From Papio anubis (Eukaryota; Chordata; Mammalia; Primates; Cercopithecidae), in assembly GCF_008728515.1 (NCBI RefSeq), contig NC_044978.1, positions 6,777,771-6,841,770 of the forward strand: DNA of 64,000 nucleotides, read 5' to 3'. Below, one piece after another: positions 46,620 through 57,620 of the stretch. Under the pieces are notes generated by a model. The model was not told the origin of the DNA, did not search any database, and saw only the letters and a program-made list of their open reading frames with translations. The position numbers and the translations under genes are program-made. How positions within the stretch are numbered: the stretch's first letter is position 1; the number at the start of each line of letters is the position of its first letter.

Positions 46620-47700
46620 GGGAAAATTAACATTACTGATTTTTAGAAAGGGATAACTTAGGAGCAAATAACTTAGAAGGGATGGGATGCAGAGAACACA
46701 TGGAGAGATTGGCCTTTGATAGAAAAAGAAGTTGTTTTCTCAGTTGCTAAAGGAAAGAAAAAAATCAACAATGTCAAGTGCGGGTGAGTTTGTGAAGCTG
46801 ACAGTGGGAAGGTGAGGGCGGATCTGATGGTCCCTATTTTCTCAGTCAAGTACAAGATAAAGTGAATGAAGGATGTGAGGAGGCCACTAGGAAGGGTAGA
46901 GAGTTTGAGAAGAGAGAAGAAATGGTCTTCTTGGGGACAGGGACAGTAATTTTACTAGCAAAAATGCACTGGGTAGCTGGGTTACAATGAAAGCCCATGC
47001 GGGGTGCAGGAGGATGAATTTTAAAGTGAAGCCAATTTGCTTAGTTGTATGAATCTGGCCAAGGTTCACCTGCTGGGTGCAGCTGAGGAGGAGTGAGCAC
47101 CTCGGTCTCTTTAGGCAAGAAGGAGGCAGGGAGAGGGGGCAAGGTGGTCATAATGACGGGCCGTGGGATCTAATCTGGAGAAAAAAGGTGAAGGAAGGAA
47201 AGGGCTGATGGAGATTAAGAATTTTACATCACAATTAAAGGCGAAATATGGTAGAAGTACTTGATCAGGCGACATAGAAGATAAGAGGTCATGGCTGGTG
47301 TGCGTAGTGTTCTGTAGGTGATGCAAGTTTGGGCAAGGTGTGTGAATCATGCAGCCTGTGGCAGTCATGGAACAGAGGAAAAGGTATTCATCGGCCATGG
47401 GAAGCCCAGGAACTGATTGGTAGGGTGTTGGGTGCGTCATCCAAGTAGATACTGAAGATGTCAAAAAAGGTGATGAAGGACACTTGAGGGACAGAGGTTG
47501 GGTCCGGTTGGGGATATGTTGGTACTGACAGATGCTGTGAGTCTCAAGGGAGAGAGGTGGGAGGTGATGGTCTGGAGTGCAATAGTCACCGCCACAAATA
47601 AGCTTTGGGACAGCCTGGTTTCAGTGAAGGTTAGGACATGGACCCAGCCCGCGGGAAGAGGCTGAAGCTAGAGGGCATGGTTTGCTGTCACTTCTGGAGC
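46620..47700. other. Suspected very old repeat, purine-rich
   Basis: Purine-rich plus strand with text such as 'tctgatggtccctattttct' and 'tttaaagtgaagccaatttg' that resembles an ancient mammalian repeat on the antisense strand. I cannot name the family. The 117-codon minus frame (47111-47464) is Ser/Pro/Leu-rich and not recognised. Confidence 0.3.
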
Positions 47701-47973
47701 AGGAATCCTGGGGGGCACAGTGCATGACACACAGGTGATATGTTTGTTTTATATTATTAATAATGTTTTCATTGACCGAAAAAGAAATACGTACCCATCA
47801 GAGAAAAATTGGGAAATACAGGTAAGTATGGAGAAGACAATAAAAATCATCCATAATCTGACTCTTGGTGACGACCACTTTTAAATGTTTTGTGTTTTTC
47901 CTTCCAGTCTTGCCCCTACATATCTGCACACGTTACCCAAATTAACTATGTGTGTAACTAGGTAAGCTAAGAT

Positions 47974-48222
47974 GCAGTATAGATTAGAGATTGAGTACAT
48001 AGGCTCCGGAGTCAAACTGACATAAGTTCAAATCCTGGTTCCGTGGTTTATTAGTTGTGTGAACTTAGTCAAGCTTCTTAAATCTCTGACTCGATTGTTT
48101 GCAAAATGGAGATAATAAAATAATTAGTTGTGTCATCAGTTAATATGAGGATGAAATGAGACAACGTATATATAACAACTTACCACAACATCTGGTACAC
48201 AGTAAGTTCTCAACACATTTTT
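47974..48222 (+). mobile_element. MIR SINE
   Basis: Nearly full tRNA-derived MIR: 'gtacataggctccggagtca', 'ttcaaatcctggttccgtgg', 'gcaaaatggagataataaaa', 'aggatgaaatgagacaacg' and 'ctggtacacagtaagttctc'. It retains a box-B-like TTCAAATCC from the tRNA head. Confidence 0.88.
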
Positions 48223-48341
48223 CTCTTTAACTTTTTCAAATGAACATTTCCCATATTATTAATAATTCTTAAAGTCCGGGATTCTTCCCTGTTACTAAGT
48301 ATCCATTGCATTGACTACACTGTGTCCATCCCTTTTTGATG

Positions 48342-48570
48342 ACAGCATAATACAGAAGTCAAGGCAGCCTCCGGAGTCAAAATGCCTGGGTTTGACTCCT
48401 GGCTTCGCCACTTTTCCCTGTGACCTTGCTGAGTTACTTAACTTCTATAATTTCAATTTTCTGATCTGTGAAATGGGGATAATTATATCCCTACTGAATT
48501 TTTGTGATAATTACCTGATATAACACATGTGAAGTGCTCAGTAAATCTTAGTGGTGATGACTATGATGAG
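48342..48570 (+). mobile_element. MIR SINE, second copy
   Basis: Nearly full MIR in the same orientation 120 bp downstream: 'cagcctccggagtcaaaatg', 'gggtttgactcctggcttcg', 'tgtgaaatggggataattat' and 'gaagtgctcagtaaatctta'. Confidence 0.88.
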
Positions 48571-49250
48571 GTCATTTGCGAATACTTACAGTGTTTCTGA
48601 CATATGCCAGTTTGCATCACTGGTTTTTATAATTTCTAGAAGGTGTGGGTAACTAAAAGTGTTAAGTTTACCAGAAAAAGACGGGCTCTGGCTGGCCAAT
48701 AGACAAAATCTACTTCAAGATTCTAAAAGGTGCAAGTAAAATAAAACTTGTGTAATAACAACTAATATTTCAAGTTTTTTTGTTGTTGTTTTTGTTTTGT
48801 TTTGTTTTTAGTAAAACTGTTGAATCAAGAACAAGGCAAACCACTTCAGGAGGCCGTGGAATTTGATTATAAAGTAGTGAGACACACTCCACACCGACCA
48901 GCTTTATAATTTTAGAGTCACACCTAGAGTGTTTCCTCTCTGCTAGAAATAGGGGGCTTTGGTGAGCCTGGTTATGCCACTGATGTCAGCTGATGATGAA
49001 TAAAAGTACACATAAATCTATGAATATTCTCTTTGGCTCCAAGCTTTCATACTAGTAACATGACAAGCATATGTCAACTGGTTTTCTTGCGATCCCTAAA
49101 CTCATTATTTTCCCCAGATATAACCTTCTATTTGGTGACTCAAGTACTAATGAATTCAATACAATGTCTGTTACTGTCAGAGAAAATTCCGGTACATTTT
49201 TAGTTATTGTCTCAGCGGATGATACAGGTCTGAATTCAAAAATGGAATCC
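48571..49250. other. Low-copy sequence with short (TTTTG)n
   Basis: No gene. A TTG/TTTTG-rich run lies at 48776-48812. Minus-strand open frame 49052-49297 (81 codons) overlaps the start of the Alu and is not recognised. Confidence 0.45.
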
Positions 49251-49265
49251 AAATTCTTCTGAAGC

Positions 49266-49526
49266 GGCACTTCAGGAAGCCGAGGCCGATGGATCACCTG
49301 AGGTCAGGAGTTCGAGATCAGCCTGGTCAACATAAACCCCGTCTCTACTAAAATACAAAAATTAGCCAGGCATGGTGGCAGGTGCCTATAGTCCCAGCTA
49401 CTCAGGAAGCTGAGGCAGAAGAATCGCTTGAACCTGGGAGGCAGAGGTTGCCGTGAGCCGAGATCGCGCCATTGCACTCCAGCTTGGGCAAAGCGAGACT
49501 CCGTCTCAAAACAAAAACAAAAACAA
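49266..49526 (+). mobile_element. Alu, slightly 5'-truncated
   Basis: Sense Alu missing about the first 30 bp, with an (AAAAAC)n tail. The duplication AAATTCTTCTGAAGC (49251-49265) and AAATTCTTTTGAAGC (49527-49541) shows the truncation happened at insertion. Confidence 0.95.
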
Positions 49527-49541
49527 AAATTCTTTTGAAGC

Positions 49542-50479
49542 TATGTGAGATCTATCTGTTCACTTCATCTCCTACTCTGTGCATGAAACAATGAACATAG
49601 GTTATATTAATATAATACTTTCCCACATAAAAGAAAAATCACTCTAACTTTTTTGAAACAAAATTTTATATTAAAATTAAAGACCTGGGACTATCAAAAA
49701 TATCGGAAGGTATAACTTGGCAAGCGCAATACAACAAAGATATTTGAAACTGCTGCCTGCTAAATGGGGAGGCGGGGAGGCTACGCTCCTTTCTCGCCCT
49801 TCCTTTGACAGGTCTTTTGACGGAAACGTCGGTGGAAAGGATTTCTGCTGTGTGTACATGAAGTGAGGAATTGGATTAGATTTTTCACATCCTGTAGACC
49901 ATGGTGTATAATAATCTAGAGTGATGAAAACATCATTTGTAATGATAGATTACAAGATGACCCTGTAATAGCTAAATTGAGATCAATTACCTTGACTCCA
50001 GTAAGAGTATGCTTCCGCGTGGGAGGAGAGGAAAACAGGAGCAGAGTGTAACTGAGGAAAGCAGCTGTTGGTGACAGGGATGGAGCCTCCGAGGTCCAGG
50101 GCCCCAGGACCAGCCTCACAGGCGGGTGACTGCCCCACTCGCCTTCATAGAAGAATCCTTTGGAGAGCAGAAACGGCCTCAGGACAACAGTGACTGCAGT
50201 TAGTACATTTTGTTAACTCTCAGATCTATTGTGTGTGTGTGTGTGAGTTTCTTTCTTTTTGTCCCTTGTAAACAATTTCAGTTCCATATTTTTTAATTTT
50301 ACGTATTTCTTCTTTGACTACAACTTGAGGCAGACTTTACTCCCTTTGAATGTGGACTATGGACAACACCCGGCAGTTGTATTTATCTTGTATATAAATA
50401 TTTCACAAATATTTTGCCCCCATAATGCATGAGAGGCCTGAATCAGGCTATGTAGTGGGTGCCCAACAAACATGCCTAT
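49542..50479. other. Low-copy sequence, no gene seen
   Basis: About 0.94 kb with a short (TG)n at 50230-50246. No repeat or gene recognised. Confidence 0.5.
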
Positions 50480-51010
50480 GCTTCTCAGTGTACAGGACTT
50501 TCACCTCTTCTCTGAGCCTCTCTATAGCCCTGTGAAGAAAGCAGGGCAAGTCCAGGCATGGTGGCTCACACCTGTAATCTCAGCACTTTGGGAGGCAGAG
50601 GCAGGTGGATCACCTAAGGTCGGGAGTTCAGGACTAGCCTGGCCAACATGGCGAAAACCTGTCTATACTAAAAATATACAAATCAGCTGGGCTTGGTGAT
50701 GCATACCTGTAATCCCAGCTACTCGAGAGGCTGAGGCAGGAGAATCGCTTGAACCCAGGAGGCGGAGGTTGCAGTGAGCCGAGATCGTGTCACTGTACTC
50801 CAGCCTGGGCGACAGAGCGAGGCTCCTTCTCAAAAAAAAAAAAAAGAAAAGAAAAAAGAAAGAAAAAGAAAGCAGGGCAAGCATTAATGCCACTTCCCAA
50901 GAGGAGAAAATGGCGCAGATATGAAGAAGCAGAAACAAGTTCCCATCGTTGTTAGGAGTAGAACTAGAATGTGACCCTTGTGACCTCCCTTTGCAGCTTC
51001 TTGTTCTGAC
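50480..51010 (-). mobile_element. MIR SINE split by Alu
   Basis: Antisense MIR text on both sides of the Alu: 'ctctatagccctgtgaagaa' at the left, then 'gaggagaaaatggcgcagat', 'aggagtagaactagaatgtg' at the right. Decayed. Confidence 0.55.
50551..50866 (+). mobile_element. Alu, full length
   Basis: Sense Alu with an A/AAAG tail and a perfect 15-bp duplication AGAAAGCAGGGCAAG (50536-50550 and 50867-50881). Confidence 0.96.
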
Positions 51011-51574
51011 CGAACCAGCACAGATCAGAAGGTGCAGTAGGTGGAGCACACTGTGCTCTCCCAGAAACCTCCAGGTCTTACTGGCTTCTGCCGAAAACAG
51101 GCACACCAAGCATGGGCTTTGAGTCCCCACAGCAGAGGTTCCTAATTATGAGTTTCTAAATTCCTAGGATGTTGTTTATGGATGGGTGACACATGACCCT
51201 CCAAAATCCCATGTTCCAGGGACACTCCAGAGCTACCAGCAGATTCTCAAAGGGTCCCTCACATGCGAAGAGCTATCACCTAGGCCAATCTTACACCTAA
51301 AGCCCTTGAGGCTTCTTGATTTCTAGTCTTTGCTCCAGGAAGAGATGCAGACGATGAGTGAAATTCCAGTATTTCAACTCCGTGAGATGATTCTCTACAC
51401 TGGAACTTTATTAGAATAAGCACGTGAGAAACTCCTAGCCTGCAGGAATGTGGGGGCCGTGCTTGCTGTCATCAGGGTACACAGGAGTTACTGTGGATAA
51501 TGGATGAATCAGCTCTGAAAGAGAGAAGCACAGTTCAGTCACTATCGGTGAGCCTCAAAGCTTTGGCTTATGTA
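51011..51574. other. Low-copy sequence, no gene seen
   Basis: No recognised repeat and no coding evidence. Confidence 0.45.
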
Positions 51575-51735
51575 AGAAGCTGCTGGAGAGCTTGAGAAAG
51601 CTTCAGATTCCCAGGCCCCATCCCAGACCTACGGACTTGAAACCTCTGAGGGTGGAATCTTGTCATCTGTATTTTAAATGACAACCTTGGGTAATCCCAC
51701 CAGTTGTCCACACTAGGAGAACAAGTGCTGTAAAG
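51575..51735 (+). mobile_element. hAT-Charlie relic (MER20/MER5-like)
   Basis: Text 'cagattcccaggccccatcc' and 'cagacctacggacttgaaac' matches the core of small non-autonomous Charlie elements. Terminal repeats are decayed. Confidence 0.55.
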
Positions 51736-51799
51736 GGTACTATTTCTTCATGTCAGGAACATCTCTTCCCACATATAAAGAAGTTTAAAAGAAGTTTAA

Positions 51800-52102
51800 T
51801 TTTTCTTTTTCTTTTTTTTTTGAGATGGAGTCTTGCTGTGTTGCCCTTGCTGAAGTGCAGTGGGTGATGTTGGTTCACTGCAACCTCTACCTCATGGGTT
51901 CAAGTGATTCTCATGCCTCAGCCTCCCGAGTAGCTGGGACTACAGGTGCGTGCCACCACACCTGGCTAATTTTTATACTTTTAGTAGAGATGGGGTTTCA
52001 CCATGTTGGCCAGGCTGGTCTCAAACTCCTGACCTCTGGTGATCCACCTACCTCCGCCTCCCAAAGTGCTGGGATGACAGACATGAGCCACGGTGCCTGG
52101 CG
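51800..52102 (-). mobile_element. Alu
   Basis: Antisense Alu flanked by GAAGTTTAA (51791-51799) and GAAGTTTGA (52103-52111). Confidence 0.93.
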
Positions 52103-52354
52103 GAAGTTTGAGGAATTTAAGAAATTATTATTAATTTAAGTAAAAAACACACAAGGGCAAATGCACAGCATAAACAAATAGTGCAGTGAATTATCACAAG
52201 AGAATACACACGGGTAATCATCACCCACGTCAACAAACAGAACACAGCCCCTGCCCCCCCCCACTCACTTCCTGATGGAGATTCCCTCTGTTCGCTCTGT
52301 AAGGGCCCCTTGTTTTCCCATTGTTTAATTTTTAATAAATCGAGTCTTACACTA

Positions 52355-52860
52355 TTATTTTGTGCTTGTGGCAACAGGTTATAGAAGCCACACCAGTTAT
52401 TTTAACAGGGATAATTTAATATGATGAATTCCTAATTGGATATTACAGAACAGAGAGAAAGAGACACTGGGGTATGGAGGTAGCAATGTCGGGTGCAATT
52501 ACCACCTCTAGGACTGGGCAGACAAAGAGAAGAAGTTGGAACTATTAAAATTGAGAAGAGCGAGAGGAGGGATGCTGTGCGGACAGAGCCCAGACCTCCA
52601 AGGGGATGCAGTGATGCTTTGTGTGTGTGATGGAGGAAAAGCCGGAAAACTGGAAAACAACCCATGCTCCAGGAAGGAACCCGTCAGGCCTTCCTCACAG
52701 CCCTGCAATCTCCCTCTGGTGCCCCCTATTGGTAGAACCTCGCAGAGAGACAGCTAGAAAAGCAGAAACGTGCTTTGCAGCGTCCTAGTCTCAGCATTGC
52801 CAAGCAGAGAATGAAAGGATGGGCTTGAAGCAGAAAGGCAACAATTAAATAACTGGCACA
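52355..52860. mobile_element. Interspersed repeat, family unresolved
   Basis: A 0.5 kb segment ('gggataatttaatatgatga', 'cctgcaatctccctctggtg', 'gcaacaattaaataactggc') splits the L1M and resembles a dispersed mammalian repeat I cannot name. It carries a good CTCF-like motif. Confidence 0.45.
52717..52733 (-). promoter_or_regulatory. CTCF-like motif
   Basis: Minus strand reads CCAATAGGGGGCACCAG, one mismatch from the common core CCASYAGRKGGCRSY. Confidence 0.5.
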
Positions 52861-53048
52861 GTGTCCCTAGCTCAATATGATCTTTGTGAGATTCATCCAT
52901 GTGATGTGTACCAGTAGTTCACTTATTTTTATTGCTGAATAGTATTCTGTTGTATTAATACACCATAATTTATCACTTTATTGTTGATGAACATTTGGGT
53001 TGTTTCAGTTTCTTGACAATGATGAACAATAATAGAAAGATGTTTCTT

Positions 53049-53355
53049 GGCCGGGCGCGGTGGCTCAAGCCTGTAATCCCAGCACTTTGGGAGGCCGAGG
53101 TGGGCGGATCACGAGGTCAGGAGATCGAGACCATCCTGGCTAACCCAGTGAAACCCCGTCTCTACTAAAAAATACAAAAAAAAAAAAAAAAAAAAAAAAA
53201 CTAGCCGGGCGAGGTGGCGGGCGCCTGTAGTCCCAGCTGCTCGGGTGGCTGAGGCAGGAGAATGGCGTGAACCCGGGAGGCGGAGCTTGCAGTGAGCTGA
53301 GATCCAGCCTGGGCGACAGAGCGAGATTCCGTCTCAAAAAAAAAAAAAAAAGAAA
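53049..53355 (+). mobile_element. AluY, Old World monkey type, young
   Basis: GGCCGGGCGCGGTGGCTCAAGCC start, 'gatcgagaccatcctggcta' and 'ctagccgggcgaggtggcgg' text, and very low divergence. The 'ctcaagcctg' box (human AluY has 'ctcacgcctg') is typical of cercopithecoid AluY lineages. A perfect 15-bp duplication AGAAAGATGTTTCTT (53034-53048 and 53356-53370). The middle A-linker has 25 A's (53176-53200), and about 14 bp are deleted after 'gagatc' in the right arm. Confidence 0.95.
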
Positions 53356-53861
53356 AGAAAGATGTTTCTTGGTGCACATGTGTGCACGTTTCCGTGTGCC
53401 CGTGTCTAGAAATGGAGGATGGGTCACAGAGGATGCGTATATTAAACTTCACTAGATCAGGCCCATTGTCCAAAGAGATTCTGCCAGTGTGTATTACCAC
53501 CAGGAGTATAGTAGACTTGTCAGCTCCCATTCATTCACATCAGCTTTTGATGTCATCAGTCTTAAATTCTAGCCATTCTAGCCAGTCTGATAAGGACAGC
53601 GATATGTCATTGTAGTTTTACTTTTCTTTTCCTAATGACTAATGACCCTGAGCACATTTCAAACACGTTTATCAGCCATTTTGTGCCCTCTTTTGTAAAC
53701 TGTCTGCTCAAGTATCTTGCAAACTTTTCTGTAGGACTGTTTCTTATTGATTTGTAGGAACTCTTTATATGTACTGAAGATTACTTTTATCATTTTCATA
53801 ATATGCTCTTTCTTTGCTATAACTTACCTTTCCCATTCTCTCAATGAAAAAGAAAAGTTCT

Positions 53862-54192
53862 CTCTCTCTCTTTTTTTTTTTTTTTTTTTTTAAAGACAGA
53901 GTCTTGCTCTGTCGCCCAGGCTGGAGCGATCTCACCCAGGCTGGAGTGGCACGATCTCTGCTCCCTGCAACCTCTGCCTCTGGGTTCAAGTGATTCTCCT
54001 GCCTCAGCCTCCCCAAGTAGTGGGGACTGCAGGCAGGCACATACCACGCCCACCTAATTTTTGTATTTTTAGTAGAGATTGGGTTTTGTCATGTTGGCCA
54101 AGCTGGTCTCCAACTCCTGACCTCAGGTGATCCACCCACCTTGGCCTCCCAAAGTGCTGGGGTTACAGGCGTGAGCCACCACACCTGGCCAC
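53862..54192 (-). mobile_element. Alu with short internal duplication
   Basis: Antisense Alu after a (CT)n/T-run. The phrase 'cacccaggctggag'/'cgcccaggctggag' occurs twice near 53910-53950. Flanks AAAAGTTCT (53853-53861 and 54193-54201). Confidence 0.93.
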
Positions 54193-54357
54193 AAAAGTTC
54201 TTAATTGTAGTAAAATCTAATGTATCATTTTCTCCTTAAGTGCTAATTTACATTAGTACTCTTTGCATCTTTTAAATAAGACACAAAGAGTCTTTTAAAT
54301 AAAGACTGAGTCTTTTCCAAAGACAAGGTCATAAAGGTGTTTTCTTAAATTTTCTTG

Positions 54358-54585
54358 TAGATCTGCACCATCCAATGCAGTAGTCACTGATTATATATGG
54401 CTGTTTCAATTTAAAGTAAAGCAAACTGAATTAAATTAAAAATGCAGTTTTTCAGTCGCACTCACCACATTTCAAATGCTTTGTAGCCATATTGACTAGT
54501 GGCTCATGTCTTAGACAGTATAGAATTATAGAACACTTATACCATCACAGAAAGTTCTATGAGACAGCACCGATCTAGAAAATTT
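54358..54585. mobile_element. hAT-type non-autonomous DNA transposon
   Basis: Near-palindromic element with 'gcaccatccaatgcag' at the left and the inverted 'agttctatgagacagcac' at the right, internal 'cagtcgcactcaccacattt' and 'gctttgtagccatattgac'. Flanking GATCT sequences may be its target duplication. It sits inside the L1M. Confidence 0.65.
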
Positions 54586-54969
54586 ATTGTTTACTTTTCA
54601 TATTTAGGTCTGCAATCCAGCTTGAGTTAATTTTCATGTGCATGTTTAGTGGTAGACAAGTTTTAATTTTTTCCATATGAATCTCCAATTAATCCAGCAA
54701 TTTTTATTCTTTTCCCTCTGCTCTGCAGTGCTCACTTAGTAATTTATCAAGTCTCCATTTGTAAGTGGGCCTGTTTAGAGGTTTTCTGTTCTGTCCCATT
54801 AGTCCGTTTCTCTACCCTTGTGCCAAGAAGTACCAGATGGTCCTAATTACCAACCTTTAAGATGCATCTTACTATCTAGGGAAACAACTTTCCCCAGCTA
54901 GCTTGTTCTTCTTCAGCTATGTCTTGGCTATTCGTGGACTTTTACACTTCTACATATATTTTTATTGTA

Positions 54970-56290
54970 TTTAAAACTTCTTTTAACTATTTGAGAGTAA
55001 GTTGCCCCATCACCACTGAATACTTCAGTATATTTCTACAAACAAGGATATCCTCCTATGTAACCAATGGCCAATCAAAATCAGGAAATTAACATGAATA
55101 CATGACCACCATCTAGTCTTTGGATCTCATTCAAGTCTTCTCAGTGGTCCCAAGGGTTCAATCCAGGATCACACACTGTGTTTAGTGCTATCTCTTTAGT
55201 CTCTGTCAATCTAGAACAGTTCCTCAGACTTTTCTTAAATATAATGTCCTTAATACTTCATGAAGATTACGGGCTTCATGAAGATTACAAAGACTGAGGG
55301 ACTTTGTAGAATGTCCCTCAGTCTGGGTTTGTTGGTGTTTGATCATTATTAGATTCAGGTTATACATCTTTGGTAGAAATATCACAGAGGCGATGCTGTG
55401 TTCATGCACCTTCTCAAGTGGCACAGGCTTTTGATCTGTGCTACGATCAGTCAGACTGACTCTGGACACTTGATTAAGGTGGTGTCTGCCAGCTTCCCCG
55501 TGGTAAAGATACAGTGGAGAACATTCCCACTTTGGAGTAAGTATTCTTGAAGATGGTATAGTGAGATTCCCAGAATACCGCTATCTCTATGCATTTTCAA
55601 TGCGTTCATTTTTTTCTCCTTTTATTTTTCATTGACATGTAATTAATGCACATATTTATAGAATGGATAAAGAGTGATATTTTGGCCAGGCACAGTGGCT
55701 CACACCTGTAATCCCAGCACTTTGGGAGGCAAAGGTGGGTCCATTACCTGAGATTGAGAGTTCAAGACCAGCGTGTCCAACATGGTGAAACCCCGTCTCT
55801 ACTAAAAATACAAAATTAGCCAGCTACTCTGGGGGCAGGAGAATTGCTTGAACCCGGGAGGCAGAGGTTGTAGTGAGCTGAGGTCATGCCACTGCACTTC
55901 AGCCAGGGAGAAAAGAGCGAAACTCCATCTCAAAAGAAAAAAAAATGATATTTTAATACATGTGTACAATTCATAATGTTAATTTATATATCAGTTTTGG
56001 GACTGATCACTTCCTATTTTACTCAATGGACTGTAATTTGTTACTATCGTTATTTCTTTTGATGCTCAAATTGTTCCAGATTTGGTTGAAGATAGAAAGA
56101 AATGTGGACGTCACTGTGGGTGCTGTATGTCTGCATGCATTGACGAGCTCTGTCTCTGGGAGTTTTGGGGAGTAGGGACACTCCAAGAGCAGCAAGCACC
56201 AAATCCTCCGCTCTGGTTATTCCCAATTTCGGTGCCTGTGGGTGTATATTGAAAACAATGAGTTCACATCCATCTTTTTCATGGCAATTC
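54970..56290. mobile_element. L1ME-type 3'UTR fragment
   Basis: Text 'atttgagagtaagttgcccc', 'aatccaggatcacacactgt', 'tagaatgtccctcagtctgg', 'gattaaggtggtgtctgcca' is the same region seen at 40955-42265. It is clear to about 55560 and weaker to 56290. A 17-bp local duplication (TTCATGAAGATTAC at 55257 and 55275) is present. Interrupted by an Alu. Confidence 0.6.
55685..55945 (+). mobile_element. Alu with internal deletion
   Basis: Sense Alu lacking about 40 bp at the start of the right arm ('aaattagccagctactctgg'). Flanks AGTGATATTTT (55674-55684) and AATGATATTTT (55946-55956). Confidence 0.94.
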
Positions 56291-56293
56291 AAT

Positions 56294-56306
56294 ACCAGGG
56301 GGCGCT
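56294..56306 (+). promoter_or_regulatory. Strong CTCF-like motif
   Basis: ACCAGGGGGCGCT matches every position of the ASYAGRKGGCRSY core. Only the two upstream C positions differ (AT). It lies about 100 bp left of the CpG-rich block. Confidence 0.55.
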
Positions 56307-56399
56307 TGTTCTAGTTTCCCCTTTACATATTTGTAACTCCCTTCTCTGACAGTGCGAAACCCGGCTCCCTTATTCTTAATTAATTAATTAGGTTAGATT

Positions 56400-57016
56400 A
56401 CTCCAGCAGTAAATAATAAGTGTCCTGCTATCACTGTCAGCCCTCCTCCTCCTCCTTGCGCTTGTATTCCTTACTTCACCTGGGCACAGGACTGGGCACC
56501 CCCTACACCAACCGAATATCCTCCTCACCCCTTAGGCTGAGAGCAATGCCAGGCCCCCGCCTCCAGGAGCAGAGGCTGTCCTGGCCCGCACTGCGGACAG
56601 GACAGCCCCCCGACGCCCTCTTCCCCTGCCGCGGATCCGAGACCCTGCACCTGGCTTCCTGCTGCATGGCCGCACCCCTCATCCCGCCGGGGCTTCGGCA
56701 GCCTGTGGCAGCCCCCCAGGGCGGAGGCCTCCTCACCTGGTGCTGGGTGCTTCCCCACGAGGGTGCCCTCTTCCGTGCGCTCCGCGTCCTGCGCGATGGG
56801 CTCAGCCACCTAGCCCGCTCAGGCCCCCGCACCTGCGCTGGGACCGCCAGCTCGACAGAGGCAGAGGCCCTCCTGCCCCAGCCTGGGCTCTGACTCTCCC
56901 CTCTGGCCCCCGCCTCCCTCCTGCTGACACGCCGCTCTAGGCCCCTGCCCCTGCACTGAGCCTCCCGCCGCGGGAATGCCGCCTCACCCTGCTGGCGCTC
57001 CAGAGTCCTGTCCACG
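56400..57016. promoter_or_regulatory. CpG-rich GC block, island-like
   Basis: A sharp 0.6 kb GC-rich block in AT-rich LINE surroundings. By-eye count is about 35 CpGs, roughly half or slightly more of chance expectation and far above the flanks. Long stop-free frames exist on both strands (plus 56420-56893, 157 codons; minus 56503-57015, 170 codons), as expected from composition. No domain, initiator context or splice pattern identifies a protein. It holds a 10-bp stem inverted repeat, GGCTGTCCTG (56574-56583) and CAGGACAGCC (56598-56607). It could be a promoter or first exon of an unannotated transcript, a decayed retrocopy, or a GC-rich repeat. Confidence 0.5.
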
Positions 57017-57119
57017 CAACTCTGCTCATGCCACCCTCCATTGCTTTTGGGCTAAATTATGCAGAAACCAAGGAAGGAAAGGGGAAGAGTAAAAGGAAGA
57101 GAGAGAAAACGAAGAGCAA

Positions 57120-57605
57120 AATCAGTCCGTTCAAGTCCATAAAAACCCTATTGGGATTTAGATTTTCATTGCGTTGACTTTGAAATTCAACTGGGGAAGA
57201 GCTGACATGTTTACATCATTGAATCTTCCTCGCAGCCCAGAAACATGCCACAAATTCCCTCATTTATTTAGGACTTCCTTCTTTAACTTTCTCAGTAATG
57301 CTTTTCAGTTTTCAGCATAGAGGTCTTGTACATCTTATCTTAGATTTATTTTCCTAGACAATTGATATATTTCTTGTTTATTTTATAGAATATCTTAATG
57401 TATTTTTTTGCTGTTTATTACAGTCATCTAGAAAATTCAAATGATTTGTATGGATTGCCGGAAACATTACTGAACTCATTAATGCTAATAATTTATCCAC
57501 AGATTATGTTGATATTTTTACATACATAATCATTAAATTGTTAATTTTAGCAATTTCATTTTGAAAAGTTTTAGCATTAGAATTTCTTAATTAAGTATTC
57601 AAATA
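57120..57605 (-). mobile_element. L1M ORF2 fragment
   Basis: Antisense L1 text: 'gatttagattttcattgcgt', 'ggggaagagctgacatgttt', 'cagttttcagcatagaggtc' and 'gtacatcttatcttagattt'. It may be the continuation of the L1 fragment left of the CpG block. Confidence 0.7.
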
Positions 57606-57620
57606 TGGAGTGATACTCTT

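Larger units (their letters stand above)
52135..54970 (-). mobile_element. L1M, antisense, multiply interrupted
   Basis: Ancient L1 from its 3'UTR (52135-52345) through ORF2-end text ('gattcatccatgtgatgtgt', 'catttgggttgtttcagttt', 'ctctttatatgtactgaaga') to about 54970 ('tcttggctattcgtggactt'). Interrupted by an unresolved repeat, a young AluY, an older Alu and a hAT element. Confidence 0.75.

Noticed and set aside
47974..48570. Box-B-like tRNA sequence
   Set aside because: It belongs to the tRNA-derived heads of MIR SINEs, not to a tRNA gene.
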